Shown: positions 52,880 to 61,906 of the stretch, in pieces
How positions within the stretch are numbered: position 1 is the stretch's first letter
Layout of the letters: every line of letters starts with the position of its first letter
NCBI RefSeq assembly: GCF_900114375.1
Contig: NZ_FOSV01000017.1
Location: forward strand, 1-64,000
DNA length: 64,000 bases
From: Methylorubrum salsuginis
GTDB lineage: Bacteria > Pseudomonadota > Alphaproteobacteria > Rhizobiales > Beijerinckiaceae
Direction: 5' to 3'
Translations under genes and position numbers: made by a program
Notes under the pieces: generated by a model
Database searches by the model: none
Told to the model about the DNA's origin: nothing
What the model saw: only the letters and a program-made list of their open reading frames with translations

Positions 52880-53767
52880 TCAGCGCCGCTTGCGCGTCGA
52901 GCCCGTGGAGAGCGTCTGCGCCTGGGCCATGGCGTCGGCCCGGTCGGCCTCGCTCGCCGAGGCCCAGGCCTTGTCGTAGAGATCGACGATCCAGGCGTCC
53001 GACGCGCCCTGCACGCCGGCCCGCGCCAGCGCAAGCCAGCTCAGGCCCTTCACCGTTTGGCGCGGCATGCCGGTGCCGTTGACCAGGAGGTCGCCCAGCA
53101 GCGCCTGCGCCGGGCGGTGGCCCTTCTCGGCGGCGAGGTTGAACCAGCGCGCGGCCTTGCGCGGATCCTGCTCGACGCCGGTGCCTTCGAGGTAGAGCCG
53201 GGCGAGATTGTACTGCGCGTTCGGGTCGCCGAAATACGAGGCGGCGTAGTTGAACATCTCGTAGGCGCGCTCGGGGTTCGAGCGCACGTAGGTGCCCTTG
53301 ATCCCCTCCAGGAAGTAGGTGCCGAGCGCGTTGAAGGCGCTGGCCAGCACGCCGGAATTCGGCGTGTCGGGGGCGTCGTCGGTGGTGTCGTCGGCGATGC
53401 GCGAAAAGTACTCGAACGCCTTGAGGTCGTCCTGGGGCACGCCGTCGCCCGCCGCGTACATGCGGCCGAGCTTCCACAAAGCCAGGGTCTGGCCCTGATC
53501 GGCGGCGTATTCCAGCGCCCGCACGGCGCCCTGCTTGTCGCCCGCGTTGTAGTCGCGCACGCCCGAGCGGAGGGCGTCGCGGCCCGACCGAAAGCCTTTC
53601 TCGGGCACGGGGGTGCGCGCGGCCGCGTCGAGCGCCGTCGTCGGCTCGTTGGCGGCGAGCATCAGCGTGAAGCCCAGGAAGCCGGCGAGCAGGGCCGTGC
53701 GGAGCCGACCCGGATCGGCCCCGGCCGGCCACGCGGGCCGGTATGGGACAGTCCTAGATGTCGGCAT
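52880..53767 (-). CDS. exoR: ExoR-like Sel1-repeat periplasmic protein
   Basis: 295 residues. A signal peptide (LLAGFLGFTLMLAANEPTTA) precedes several Sel1-like repeats. Residue runs such as DLKAFEYFSRIADD, ALGTYFLEGI, YAASYFGDPNAQYNLARLYLEGTG and LVNGTGMPRQ follow Sinorhizobium ExoR closely in order. ExoR is the periplasmic inhibitor of the ExoS-ChvI two-component system that controls exopolysaccharide and envelope genes. The start ATG overlaps the ilvD stop by 14 bases. Identity with ExoR is by recall; the Sel1 architecture itself is clear. Confidence 0.72.
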   Translation of the reverse strand: MPTSRTVPYRPAWPAGADPGRLRTALLAGFLGFTLMLAANEPTTALDAAARTPVPEKGFRSGRDALRSGVRDYNAGDKQGAVRALEYAADQGQTLALWKLGRMYAAGDGVPQDDLKAFEYFSRIADDTTDDAPDTPNSGVLASAFNALGTYFLEGIKGTYVRSNPERAYEMFNYAASYFGDPNAQYNLARLYLEGTGVEQDPRKAARWFNLAAEKGHRPAQALLGDLLVNGTGMPRQTVKGLSWLALARAGVQGASDAWIVDLYDKAWASASEADRADAMAQAQTLSTGSTRKRR

Positions 53768-55484
53768 AGATGTGCGTCTCCTGGGCGCCGCCCGGATGCG
53801 TGACGGCGCCGTTGACCGCGGGGCCCACGGTCTGCGCGTATTTCCAGAGATAGCCGGAAGTCGCGGTGTTGCCCCGCGGCGTCCATTCCGAGCGGCGCTG
53901 GGCCAGTTCCTCGTCGGAGAGCGCCACGTCCAGCGTGCCCTTGATCGCGTCGAGCGTGATCATGTCGCCGTCGCGAAGCAAGCCGATCGGCCCGCCGATG
54001 GCGGCCTCGGGGCCGACATGGCCGACGCAGAAGCCGCGGGTCGCGCCGGAGAAGCGCCCGTCGGTGATGAGCGCCACCGTGTCGCCCATCCCCTGGCCGT
54101 AGAGAGCCGCGGTGGTCGAGAGCATCTCGCGCATGCCGGGGCCCCCCTTCGGGCCCTCGTAGCGGATGACCAGAACCTCGCCCGGCTTGTAGGTGCGGTT
54201 CTGCACGGCCTCGAAGCAGGCTTCCTCGCCATCGAACACGCGGGCCGGGCCGGTGAACATCTGCTTTTCAGCAGACATGCCCGCGACCTTCACGATCGCG
54301 CCCTCCGGGGCGAGGTTGCCGCGCAAACCCACCACGCCGCCGGTGACGGTGATCGGCCGGTCGGCCGGGCGCACCACATCCTGATCCGGATTCCAGGCGA
54401 CCTTGGCGAGGTTTTCCGCGATGGTCCGGCCGGTGACGGTGAGGCAGTCGCCGTGCAGGTAGCCGTGGTCGAGCAGCGTCTTCATCAGAAGCGGAATGCC
54501 GCCGACCTCGAACATGTCCTTGGCGACGTAGCGCCCGCCCGGCTTGAGGTCGGCGATGTACGGCGTCTTGCGGAAGATCTCGGCCACGTCGAACAGCGTG
54601 AACTCGATGCCGCATTCATGCGCGATCGCCGGCAGGTGCAAAGCCGCGTTGGTCGAGCCGCCGGAGGCCGCCACCGTCGCGGCGGCGTTCTCCAGCGCCT
54701 TGCGGGTGACGATGTCGCGCGGGCGGATGTTCTTGGCGATCAGCTCCATGACCTTCTCGCCGGCTGCGGCGCAGAATTGGTCGCGAATCTCGTACGGCGC
54801 CGGGGCGCCCGCAGAGTAGGGCAGGGCGAGGCCGATGGCCTCCGAGACGGTCGCCATGGTGTTGGCGGTGAATTGCGCGCCGCAGGCACCCGCGGAGGGG
54901 CAGGCGACCCGCTCCAGCTCGTCGAGGTCGTCGAGGCTCATGTCGCCGACGGCGACCTTGCCGACGGCCTCGAACAGGTCCTGCACGGTGACGGGACGGC
55001 CGCGGAACGAGCCGGGCAGGATCGAGCCGCCGTAGATGAAGATCGACGGCACGTTGAGGCGCACCATCGCCATCATCATGCCGGGCAGGGACTTGTCGCA
55101 GCCGGCGAGACCCACGAGGGCGTCGTAGGAATGGCCGCGGATCGTCAGCTCGACCGAATCGGCGATGACCTCGCGCGAGGGCAGCGAGGCGCGCATGCCG
55201 CCATGGCCCATGGCGATGCCGTCGGTGACCGTGATGGTGCAGAACTCGCGCGGCGTGCCCTTGGCGGCGGCCACGCCCTTCTTCACCGCCTGCGCCTGGC
55301 GCATCAGCGAAATGTTGCAGGGCGCCGCCTCGTTCCAGCAGGAGGCCACGCCGACGAGCGGCTGATGGATCTGCTCGGTGGTGAGGCCCATGGCGTAGAG
55401 ATACGAGCGGTGCGGTGCCCGCTCGGGCCCCTCCGTCACGTGCCGGCTCGGCAGCTTCGACTTGTCGGTCTGACGCGCGTCCAT
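53754..55484 (-). CDS. ilvD: Dihydroxy-acid dehydratase
   Basis: 576 residues. It dehydrates 2,3-dihydroxy acids to 2-oxo acids in valine, leucine and isoleucine synthesis. Cluster cysteines are in VASCWNEAAPC, LAGCDKSLPGM and CPSAGACGAQFTANTM. The C-terminal TDGRFSGATRGFCVGHVGPEA is typical. Length and ends are normal. The exoR-like gene follows with a short overlap, so some co-transcription is likely. Confidence 0.95.
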   Translation of the reverse strand: MDARQTDKSKLPSRHVTEGPERAPHRSYLYAMGLTTEQIHQPLVGVASCWNEAAPCNISLMRQAQAVKKGVAAAKGTPREFCTITVTDGIAMGHGGMRASLPSREVIADSVELTIRGHSYDALVGLAGCDKSLPGMMMAMVRLNVPSIFIYGGSILPGSFRGRPVTVQDLFEAVGKVAVGDMSLDDLDELERVACPSAGACGAQFTANTMATVSEAIGLALPYSAGAPAPYEIRDQFCAAAGEKVMELIAKNIRPRDIVTRKALENAAATVAASGGSTNAALHLPAIAHECGIEFTLFDVAEIFRKTPYIADLKPGGRYVAKDMFEVGGIPLLMKTLLDHGYLHGDCLTVTGRTIAENLAKVAWNPDQDVVRPADRPITVTGGVVGLRGNLAPEGAIVKVAGMSAEKQMFTGPARVFDGEEACFEAVQNRTYKPGEVLVIRYEGPKGGPGMREMLSTTAALYGQGMGDTVALITDGRFSGATRGFCVGHVGPEAAIGGPIGLLRDGDMITLDAIKGTLDVALSDEELAQRRSEWTPRGNTATSGYLWKYAQTVGPAVNGAVTHPGGAQETHIYADI

Positions 55485-55859
55485 CGCTGATCTCGTGCCC
55501 CGGTCCCGCTACGCATCCGAGGCCGCTGACCCCCGGAGGGGGCTTCGCGAAAGCGCCGTTCGACGCCCTCGAAACTCCGCGATAAATCGTTGGAGCGACT
55601 GCATTTACCGCGACCCCGGAAGTCGTCCCGGTTTATGGTGGGATTGCGGCGCTCGAAGGCACTCCCCAAGGCAAAGTCGGGTTGGTTTCGCGGTGTGTCG
55701 GGCTCGCAACAGCCACGCTTCGGGCAGGTCACGGCAGAGCATGGCCGCGGTCGGGCGAGCCGGCGTTTGCAGGCTTCGCGGACAGCCGAACCCTCACCCG
55801 TGCGATGCCTCAGGACGAAGCCTCGTCCGCGCGAGCTGCTCGGGCGGGGAACGCGTGGC
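55485..55859. other. Intergenic stretch upstream of ilvD
   Basis: 375 bases between the ilvD start and the end of eutC, both on the minus strand. It must contain the ilvD promoter. No clear -35/-10, leader peptide or attenuator hairpin could be identified. A plus-strand frame (55495-56079) runs into eutC without motifs. Confidence 0.4.
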
Positions 55860-56639
55860 TCAGCGCGATTCGATCGCGGCGGCGGCCTCGCCCGATTCGA
55901 TCAGGCGGTCGCTCTCGTCCTTGAGGTTCACACCCGTCAGCCCGCGTGAAAAGGCCTGGCTCAGCAGCCAGTTGAGCTTGAACGCGGCAAGATCGTGCGA
56001 GAGCCCGGCCGGGCGGACGTTCGAGATGCAGTTGCGCTCCGCGTCCGAGCGACCGGGTCTGGGGTCGAAGGTGACGTAGAGACCGAGACTGTCGGGCGAG
56101 GACAGGCCGGGGCGCTCGCCGATCAGCACCGCGACGGCGCGGGCCTTCAAGGCCTCGCCGGCCTCGTCGCCGAGGGCGACGCGGGCTTGGGCGGCGATGG
56201 TCACCGGGGCGAGGCGCCAGCCGGCCTTGTCCGCATGCGGCTTGAAGGCTTTGAGCATGGCCGCCGCGCCCTCGTGGACCGCGCGGGCCGAGAGGCCGTC
56301 GGCGACGACGAGGGCGAGGTCGGCGGGCTCGCCTGCGGCCTCCGCGAGCGCCTTGCGGCTCTCGGGAGAGAGGCGGCGACCGTAATCGGGGCGGCGCAGA
56401 TAGGTCGCCCGGTCCTCAACGCGGGAGGCGACGGTGACGGTCGCGAACCCCAAGGCCTCGATCTCGGATGCCACCTGCGCCGCCTCCAGCGGCGTGTGAA
56501 CGGCGTCGCGGGCCTGGGCGTGGGCGAGACCGAATTTCAGCACCTCGCGGGTCGGCAGGCCGGCGCCCGCGCGTCCGAGGCCGATCCGGGCCGGGGTCAG
56601 CCCGGCAAGGCGCTGCCAGAGATCGTCGGTCTCACTCAT
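55860..56639 (-). CDS. eutC: Ethanolamine ammonia-lyase small subunit
   Basis: 259 residues. With EutB it forms the adenosylcobalamin-dependent enzyme that converts ethanolamine to acetaldehyde and ammonia. Family marks include ARIGLGRAGAGLPTREVLKFGLAHAQARDAVH, VVADGLSARAVHEG, VLIGERPGLSSPDSLGLYVTFDPRPG and the Cys-containing RNCISNVRP. The start ATG overlaps the eutB stop (ATGA). No eut microcompartment, kinase or aldehyde genes are linked. Confidence 0.95.
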   Translation of the reverse strand: MSETDDLWQRLAGLTPARIGLGRAGAGLPTREVLKFGLAHAQARDAVHTPLEAAQVASEIEALGFATVTVASRVEDRATYLRRPDYGRRLSPESRKALAEAAGEPADLALVVADGLSARAVHEGAAAMLKAFKPHADKAGWRLAPVTIAAQARVALGDEAGEALKARAVAVLIGERPGLSSPDSLGLYVTFDPRPGRSDAERNCISNVRPAGLSHDLAAFKLNWLLSQAFSRGLTGVNLKDESDRLIESGEAAAAIESR

Positions 56640-58018
56640 GCGGCGAGGTCCGGCGCGGCGGTGAGCAGGCGGGCGGCGGCCCCGCCGGGAAGCAGGGTGC
56701 CGGCGGCATCGGTCAGGCCGATGCGGGCGAGCCATTCCTCGAATTCCGGCGCCCGCTTCAGCCCCAGCACCTCGCGGATGTAGAGCTGATCGTGAAACGA
56801 GGTGGACTGGTAGTTCAGCATCACGTCGTCGGCGCCGGGGATGCCCATCACGTAGGTGCAGCCGGCGGCACCCAGGAGCGTGAGCAGGGTGTCCATGTCG
56901 TCCTGATCGGCCTCGGCGTGGTTGGTGTAGCAGACATCGACGCCGAGCGGCACGCCCATCAGCTTGCCGCAGAAATGGTCCTCCAGCCCGGCCCGGATGA
57001 TCTCCTTGCCGTTGTAGAGATATTCCGGCCCGATGAAGCCCACCACCGTGTTGACCAGAAGCGGCCGGTAGCGCCGGGCCACCGCATAGGCGCGGGCCTC
57101 CAGGGTCTGCTGGTCGATGCCGTGATGGGCGTCGGCCGAGAGCGCCGAGCCCTGACCGGTCTCGAAATACATCACGTTGTCGCCGAGGCTGCCGCGCTTG
57201 AGCGCGAGTGCCGCCTCGTGCGCCTCCTGCAGGATCGGCAGGGTGACGCCGAAGCTGGCATTGGCCTTCTGCGTACCCGCGATCGACTGGAACACGAGAT
57301 CGACCGGCAGCCCCCGGTTCATCGCGTCGAGGGTGGTGGTGACGTGGGTGAGCACGCAGGCCTGCGTCGGGATCTCCAAGCGAGCGATGATCCCGTCGAA
57401 CAGCCGCAGCAGGCCCCCCATGGTCTGGATCGAATCGGAGACCGGGTTGATGCCGATCACCGCATCGCCGCAGCCGTAGGAGAGGCCGTCGAGAATCGAG
57501 GCGGTGACACCGGCCAGATTGTCGGTCGGATGGTTGGGCTGGAGCCGCACGGCCAGCGTGCCGGGCAGGCCGATGGTGTTGCGGAACTTCGTGACGACGC
57601 GACACTTGCGGGCGACCAGGATCAGGTCCTGGTTGCGCATGATCTTCGAGACCGCCGCCGCGATCTCCGGCGTGACGCCGGGCGCGATGCGGGCCAGCGT
57701 CTCGGACGAGGCCGTGAGCAGGAACTCGCGGAAGTCGCCGACGGTGAGATGCGCGATCTCGGAAAACGCCGTCTCGTCGTGATCGTCGAGGATCAGGCGG
57801 GTGACGTCGTCGTCCTCGTAAGCGATCAGCGGTCGGGCCAGGATGTCCTTCAACGGCACCTCGGCGAGGCACCAGCGCGCCGCCATGTTCTCCTCCGCCG
57901 AATCCGCGGCGATGCCGGCGAGACAATCGCCGGAGCGGATCGGCGTCGCCTTGGCCATCAGGGACGCGAGGTCGGCGAAGACGTGGGTGCGCGGGCCGAC
58001 GGTGTGGCGATAGGGCAT
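56636..58018 (-). CDS. eutB: Ethanolamine ammonia-lyase large subunit
   Basis: 460 residues, the catalytic TIM-barrel subunit. LQPNHPTDNLAGVTASILDGLSYGCGDAVIGINPVSDS, KANASFGVTLPIL and VCYTNHAEADQDDMDTLLTLL are conserved family segments. The ATG at 58018 starts MPYRHTVG; the open frame to 59044 is a shadow of the upstream gene. It is followed directly by eutC. The transglutaminase-like gene is 77 bases upstream on the same strand. Confidence 0.96.
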   Translation of the reverse strand: MPYRHTVGPRTHVFADLASLMAKATPIRSGDCLAGIAADSAEENMAARWCLAEVPLKDILARPLIAYEDDDVTRLILDDHDETAFSEIAHLTVGDFREFLLTASSETLARIAPGVTPEIAAAVSKIMRNQDLILVARKCRVVTKFRNTIGLPGTLAVRLQPNHPTDNLAGVTASILDGLSYGCGDAVIGINPVSDSIQTMGGLLRLFDGIIARLEIPTQACVLTHVTTTLDAMNRGLPVDLVFQSIAGTQKANASFGVTLPILQEAHEAALALKRGSLGDNVMYFETGQGSALSADAHHGIDQQTLEARAYAVARRYRPLLVNTVVGFIGPEYLYNGKEIIRAGLEDHFCGKLMGVPLGVDVCYTNHAEADQDDMDTLLTLLGAAGCTYVMGIPGADDVMLNYQSTSFHDQLYIREVLGLKRAPEFEEWLARIGLTDAAGTLLPGGAAARLLTAAPDLAA

Positions 58019-58095
58019 TCCGGGTCGCTCCTGCCTCTGATCACAGGATGCAAGGATCGGGGGAGATGTCGAGGTGTCCGACGTGGACGATCCTC

Positions 58096-58956
58096 TTACG
58101 CCGCCCCGGCATGGGGCGCCGGCTCCTCCGTCGAGATCGCATCGACCGTGCGCTCGGTCGCCTCCGGGCCACCGTCGGCGCGGTCGATGCGGATTTCCAT
58201 GCCCGTCGGCTCCATCTCGCCGTAGGGCGTGGCGAAGGCGATCTCGGCGGCGTCGCGGCCGATGCCGATGCGCACGAGCCCGTCGAGATGGGCTTGGCGC
58301 GTGGCGTCGAACAGCCACCAGCGCCCGTCGAGATAGGCCTCGAACACGGCGTGGAAATCCCTCGGCACGAGGCCGTAGGCATAGCAGCTCACGAACCGGG
58401 CCGGGATGCCCAGCGCGCGGCAGAAGGCGGTGCCGAGATGGGCGAAGTCGCGGCACACCCCCGCCCGCTTCAGCAGGCTCTCGTCGGCCGTGGTCTCGCC
58501 GTCGCTGGCGCCGCGCCGATAGGCGATGTGGTCGTGGATCCAGTTGCAGATCGCGGTGACGCGCTTGTGTCCCTTGGGCAGGTGGCCGAACTCGGCCTCG
58601 GCGAAGGGGGCCAGCCGGTCGGACGAAACGAAGCGGCTCGGCAGCAGGAACGGCAGGATGTCGATCGGCAGTTCCGAGACCGGCGTTTCGGAAATCGTTT
58701 CCGGATCGGCGCGCACCACCTTGAGTTCGACTTCCGCATCGTATTCCAGCGAAAACGGGCCGGGCAGCACGTTCACGCCGAGATAGCGGTTCCTGAGATC
58801 CGGCGTGATGGTTCTCCGGCGGGAGAGGTCGGGCGCGAGCGTGAGGGTCTCGCTCATCACCGCGAGGCTCTTCAGGTGGGCGACCTCCACATTGAAGATG
58901 AAGGTCGTGGGCGTCTTCACCTCGTAGGCGAGGCTGCAGCCGAGCTTGAAGCGCAA
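58096..58956 (-). CDS. Transglutaminase-like cysteine protease family protein
   Basis: About 286 residues. An N-terminal beta domain (FKLGCSLAYEVKTPTTFIFNVE) precedes a transglutaminase core with Cys in LLKRAGVCRDFAHLGTAFCR, His in VPRDFHAVFEAYL and Asp in WWLFDATR. Bacterial members are thought to act as peptidases or cross-linkers on unknown substrates. No ATG fits; a TTG at 58956 with GGAG nine bases before it is preferred, and the TTG at 58998 is an alternative. Co-transcription with eutBC is possible. Confidence 0.85.
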   Translation of the reverse strand: MRFKLGCSLAYEVKTPTTFIFNVEVAHLKSLAVMSETLTLAPDLSRRRTITPDLRNRYLGVNVLPGPFSLEYDAEVELKVVRADPETISETPVSELPIDILPFLLPSRFVSSDRLAPFAEAEFGHLPKGHKRVTAICNWIHDHIAYRRGASDGETTADESLLKRAGVCRDFAHLGTAFCRALGIPARFVSCYAYGLVPRDFHAVFEAYLDGRWWLFDATRQAHLDGLVRIGIGRDAAEIAFATPYGEMEPTGMEIRIDRADGGPEATERTVDAISTEEPAPHAGAA

Positions 58957-59208
58957 AGGGTCGAGTCTCCGGATGGGCGACGATCCAGGCGTCTGCAAGG
59001 TTTACGCCTGTCCACTCGACGGGTGGACCGACCGCCGCGCTCACACGATTTCAAAAAATTAACTCTAGGTTGATTTATCTCTTCAAGTCGTGCGATGCTT
59101 CGAATCGCGGCGCGAGGGCGCCGAGACTGACTTTCCAACACTTCGCGTGCGGAACGATCGCGCTGCCGTCGTCCTGACGGACGGCCGGTCAACTCGTGGG
59201 AGGTTTCC

Positions 59209-59685
59209 GTGGCTGTCAATTTTCAGGTCGTCGGAATTTTTTACAAAACCCAGGTCGATCTCGGTCAGGTCGGCGGGAATACGGTCGGAGACATCATTGA
59301 ATATCTCTACAGAGCCGATCCGACCTTCTATCGTTCGTATATGATTGCGGATGGCAACCAGATTATCAGCATGCTCGGCGTAAGGCAGGTCAACCCCTTC
59401 TCGGGGCGGACCGGGATCCAGTATCCGGCCGGCTTCTATGGGCTGACACAGACCTTCACGTCGCCGACACCGAACCCCTACACGGTCTGGCAATATTATC
59501 TTTCGGACCAGAACAACGTGCGCCAGCCGACGTCCGGCGACCTGTCGTACACCCAGGCCCAGGTGCAGGACGGATGGTCGATCATCTGGCGGCTCGTGAC
59601 GATTCTGAACGGGCCGGGCAACCTGTCGAAGCGCCTGAAGCAGTTCGATACGAAGCTCGTCACGGACCTGACGGGCACGCCTTGA
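59209..59685 (+). CDS. Low-GC orphan hypothetical protein
   Basis: 158 residues from a GTG at 59209 with GGGAGG six bases upstream. The protein is rich in Tyr, Phe, Gln and Asn (for example YLYRADPTFYRSYMIADGNQ and PYTVWQYYLSDQNN). It has no membrane segment, signal peptide, Cys or known motif. Its GC content and codon use, and those of its 150-base leader, are clearly lower than in the neighbours, suggesting recent transfer. I do not recognise the family. Its strong ribosome binding site indicates that it is expressed. Confidence 0.65.
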   Translation: MAVNFQVVGIFYKTQVDLGQVGGNTVGDIIEYLYRADPTFYRSYMIADGNQIISMLGVRQVNPFSGRTGIQYPAGFYGLTQTFTSPTPNPYTVWQYYLSDQNNVRQPTSGDLSYTQAQVQDGWSIIWRLVTILNGPGNLSKRLKQFDTKLVTDLTGTP

Positions 59686-59735
59686 GATCGGCGGTCCGCC
59701 TGTCGCATCCCCTCGGACGTGACGGGCGGATCCTG

Positions 59736-60344
59736 TCAGATGGGGCCCGGTGCCGTTCTCCGCAGCAGCAGCACCGTCAGCGAGCGCACGCCCTGCGCCC
59801 CGTGGATCAGCACGCCCTCGATGTCGGCGGTCGCCGAGGGGCCGGTGTGCAGCACCGCGTAGGCAGATTGACCGAATTCGGGCCGCTTGTAGGCGGCCTG
59901 GATGTTGGCGAGGAGGTCGGCGGGGTCGAGCAGCACGATCAGGTGCTGGGCGAGGTAGGCGACCGAGTTCACGATCAGGTCGCTTTCCGTGAACAGCACC
60001 GAGCCGGTCTCGGCGACACCGAAGCGGGCGCGCACGATGGCGACATCGACGTCGGCCATGTCCTGCGGGCGCTGCGCCGCGCGGAGATCGCGGTTACCGC
60101 TGTATTCCGGAACGGCGGAGGCGATGACGGCGGCGCCCGCCAGCCGCGAGCGCACGGGGGCGAACGGATCGGCCGGGCTGCCGGCACGCTCGACGCGGCC
60201 GCCCATCCGGGCCAGCCGCTCGGTGAACTCGGCCACGAGATCGTCGCCGACCAGCGGGGCGAAATCCGGCACCGCGGGCAGCGGGTAATCGCCCGCCGGC
60301 CGGTTCGCCTTAAGCCGGGCGAAGATGGCTTCGCGCGCGCTCAC
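59736..60344 (-). CDS. lutC: Lactate utilisation protein C (LUD domain)
   Basis: 202 residues. It is a LUD-domain subunit of the LutABC iron-sulphur L-lactate oxidase complex. VAETGSVLFTESDLIVNSVAYLAQHLIVLL is the LUD core motif and LHTGPSATADIEGVLIHGAQGVRSLTVLLL the C-terminal part. The start GTG overlaps the lutB stop (GTGA at 60341-60344). Confidence 0.9.
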   Translation of the reverse strand: MSAREAIFARLKANRPAGDYPLPAVPDFAPLVGDDLVAEFTERLARMGGRVERAGSPADPFAPVRSRLAGAAVIASAVPEYSGNRDLRAAQRPQDMADVDVAIVRARFGVAETGSVLFTESDLIVNSVAYLAQHLIVLLDPADLLANIQAAYKRPEFGQSAYAVLHTGPSATADIEGVLIHGAQGVRSLTVLLLRRTAPGPI

Positions 60345-61906
60345 GATTGCCCGTCCTTGTTCATGCGGTTCTGCCGGTACCACGCGTGGAAACTCTGGCG
60401 CGGGGCGTGGGGCATCTCGCGCTTCTTCCCCCAGGTGTTGGCCGGGTTGTAGACGGCAAAGCGCGGCAGGGCGCGCAATGCCGAATCCGCGGTGGAGATC
60501 GCAGCGCGGTAGGCGGCGGGACGGCTGAGCACGGCGCCGGCGGCCTTCATCATGCCCTGCTTCAGGAGCGGGATCTGGTGTTCTTCCGCCAGCACCTTGC
60601 GCCACGCGAAGATCTGCTCGTGGATGTTGATCTTGACTGGGCAGACGTTGGTGCAGGAGCCGTTCATGGTCGAGGAGAACGGCAGGGTCGAGTATTTCCG
60701 CTTGTTGAAGGTCGGATCGATGATGAGCCCGATCGGCCCCGAATAGGTCGCGCCGTAGGAGAGGCCGCCCGAGCGCCGGTAGACCGGACAGGTGTTCATG
60801 CAGGCGCCGCAGCGGATGCATTTGAGCGAGGTCCAGAACTCCTCCATCCCGAGGCGCTCGGAGCGGCCGTTATCGACCAGCACCATGTGCATCTCGGTCC
60901 CGGCGCGGGGCGCGCGGAAGTGGGAGGTGTATTGCGTGATCGGCGAGCCCAGCGCCGAGCGCGACAGGAGGCGAATGAAGACGCCGAGATGCTCGACCTT
61001 CGGGATGATCTTCTCGATGCCGATCGAGTGAATCTGCAGCGGCGGCACGTTGCCCGAGAGGTCGGCATTGCCCTCGTTGGTGCAGGTTACCACCGTGCCG
61101 GTCTCGGCGATGGCGAAGTTGCAGCCGGTGAGCCCGGCATCGGCCTTCAGGATCAGCGGGCGCGTGGTCTCCCGCTGGCTCTCGGCGAGGTAATGGGCGT
61201 CGTCGTTGTCCGGGTCGGTGCCCAGCGTCCGGGCGAACACGTCGGCGACATCCAGGCGCGTCTTGTGGACGGCGGGCATCACGACGTGGCTCGGCTCCTC
61301 CTCGTCGAGCTGCTGGATGCGCTCGCCGAGATCGGTCTCGATGATGTCGATGTCGTGGGCCGCCATGAAGTGGCGGAAGCCGCACTCCTCGGTGAGCATC
61401 GACTTCGATTTCACCAGCGACTTGGCGCCGTGCTTCTGCAGGATGTCGAGGACGATGCGGTTATGCGCCGCCCCGTCCTCGGCCCAGTGGACGTGAACGC
61501 CGTTGGCCTTCGCCGCCGCCTCGAACTGCGCGAGGTAATCGTCGAGATGGGTGAGGGTATGCGCCTTGATCTGCGAGGCGATCTCCCGCAGCTCCTCCCA
61601 TTCGGGGATGCCGTGAGCGGCCGCGTCGCGCTTCTTGCGCACGTCCCACAGGCGCTCGTCATGGGCCTTCTGGTGCAGCGGCGCGGCGAGGAAGCGCTCG
61701 GCGGCCTCGCCCTGATCGATCGGGCGGTTGCCCTTGATCTTGGCGCCGCGGGGCTGCGGCTCGCGCGGGGCGTCGGCGCGGATCGGCTTCGAGGCGGCTT
61801 CCGCGTGCTGGAGGCGTCGGCCGTCGGGGCCGCGCTCGCTCTCGTCGCTCGGAGCGCGGACTTCGGGGTGGATCACGCCCTCGCGCGGATTCAGCTCCTC
61901 GCTCAT
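60341..61906 (-). CDS. lutB: Lactate utilisation protein B (iron-sulphur, LUD domain)
   Basis: 521 residues. A long charged N-terminal extension (about 75 residues, with no match recalled in Bacillus LutB) precedes the LUD domain (CNFAIAETGTVVTCTNEGNADL). The ferredoxin-like clusters follow: CIRCGACMNTCPVY and, further on, SCTNVCPVKI. It passes electrons from lactate to the quinone pool as part of LutABC. The ATG overlaps the lutA stop (ATGA). Confidence 0.92.
   Translation of the reverse strand: MSEELNPREGVIHPEVRAPSDESERGPDGRRLQHAEAASKPIRADAPREPQPRGAKIKGNRPIDQGEAAERFLAAPLHQKAHDERLWDVRKKRDAAAHGIPEWEELREIASQIKAHTLTHLDDYLAQFEAAAKANGVHVHWAEDGAAHNRIVLDILQKHGAKSLVKSKSMLTEECGFRHFMAAHDIDIIETDLGERIQQLDEEEPSHVVMPAVHKTRLDVADVFARTLGTDPDNDDAHYLAESQRETTRPLILKADAGLTGCNFAIAETGTVVTCTNEGNADLSGNVPPLQIHSIGIEKIIPKVEHLGVFIRLLSRSALGSPITQYTSHFRAPRAGTEMHMVLVDNGRSERLGMEEFWTSLKCIRCGACMNTCPVYRRSGGLSYGATYSGPIGLIIDPTFNKRKYSTLPFSSTMNGSCTNVCPVKINIHEQIFAWRKVLAEEHQIPLLKQGMMKAAGAVLSRPAAYRAAISTADSALRALPRFAVYNPANTWGKKREMPHAPRQSFHAWYRQNRMNKDGQS

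Noticed and set aside
55495-56079. Plus-strand frame in the ilvD-eutC gap
   Set aside because: Runs into eutC antisense and has no ribosome site or family features.
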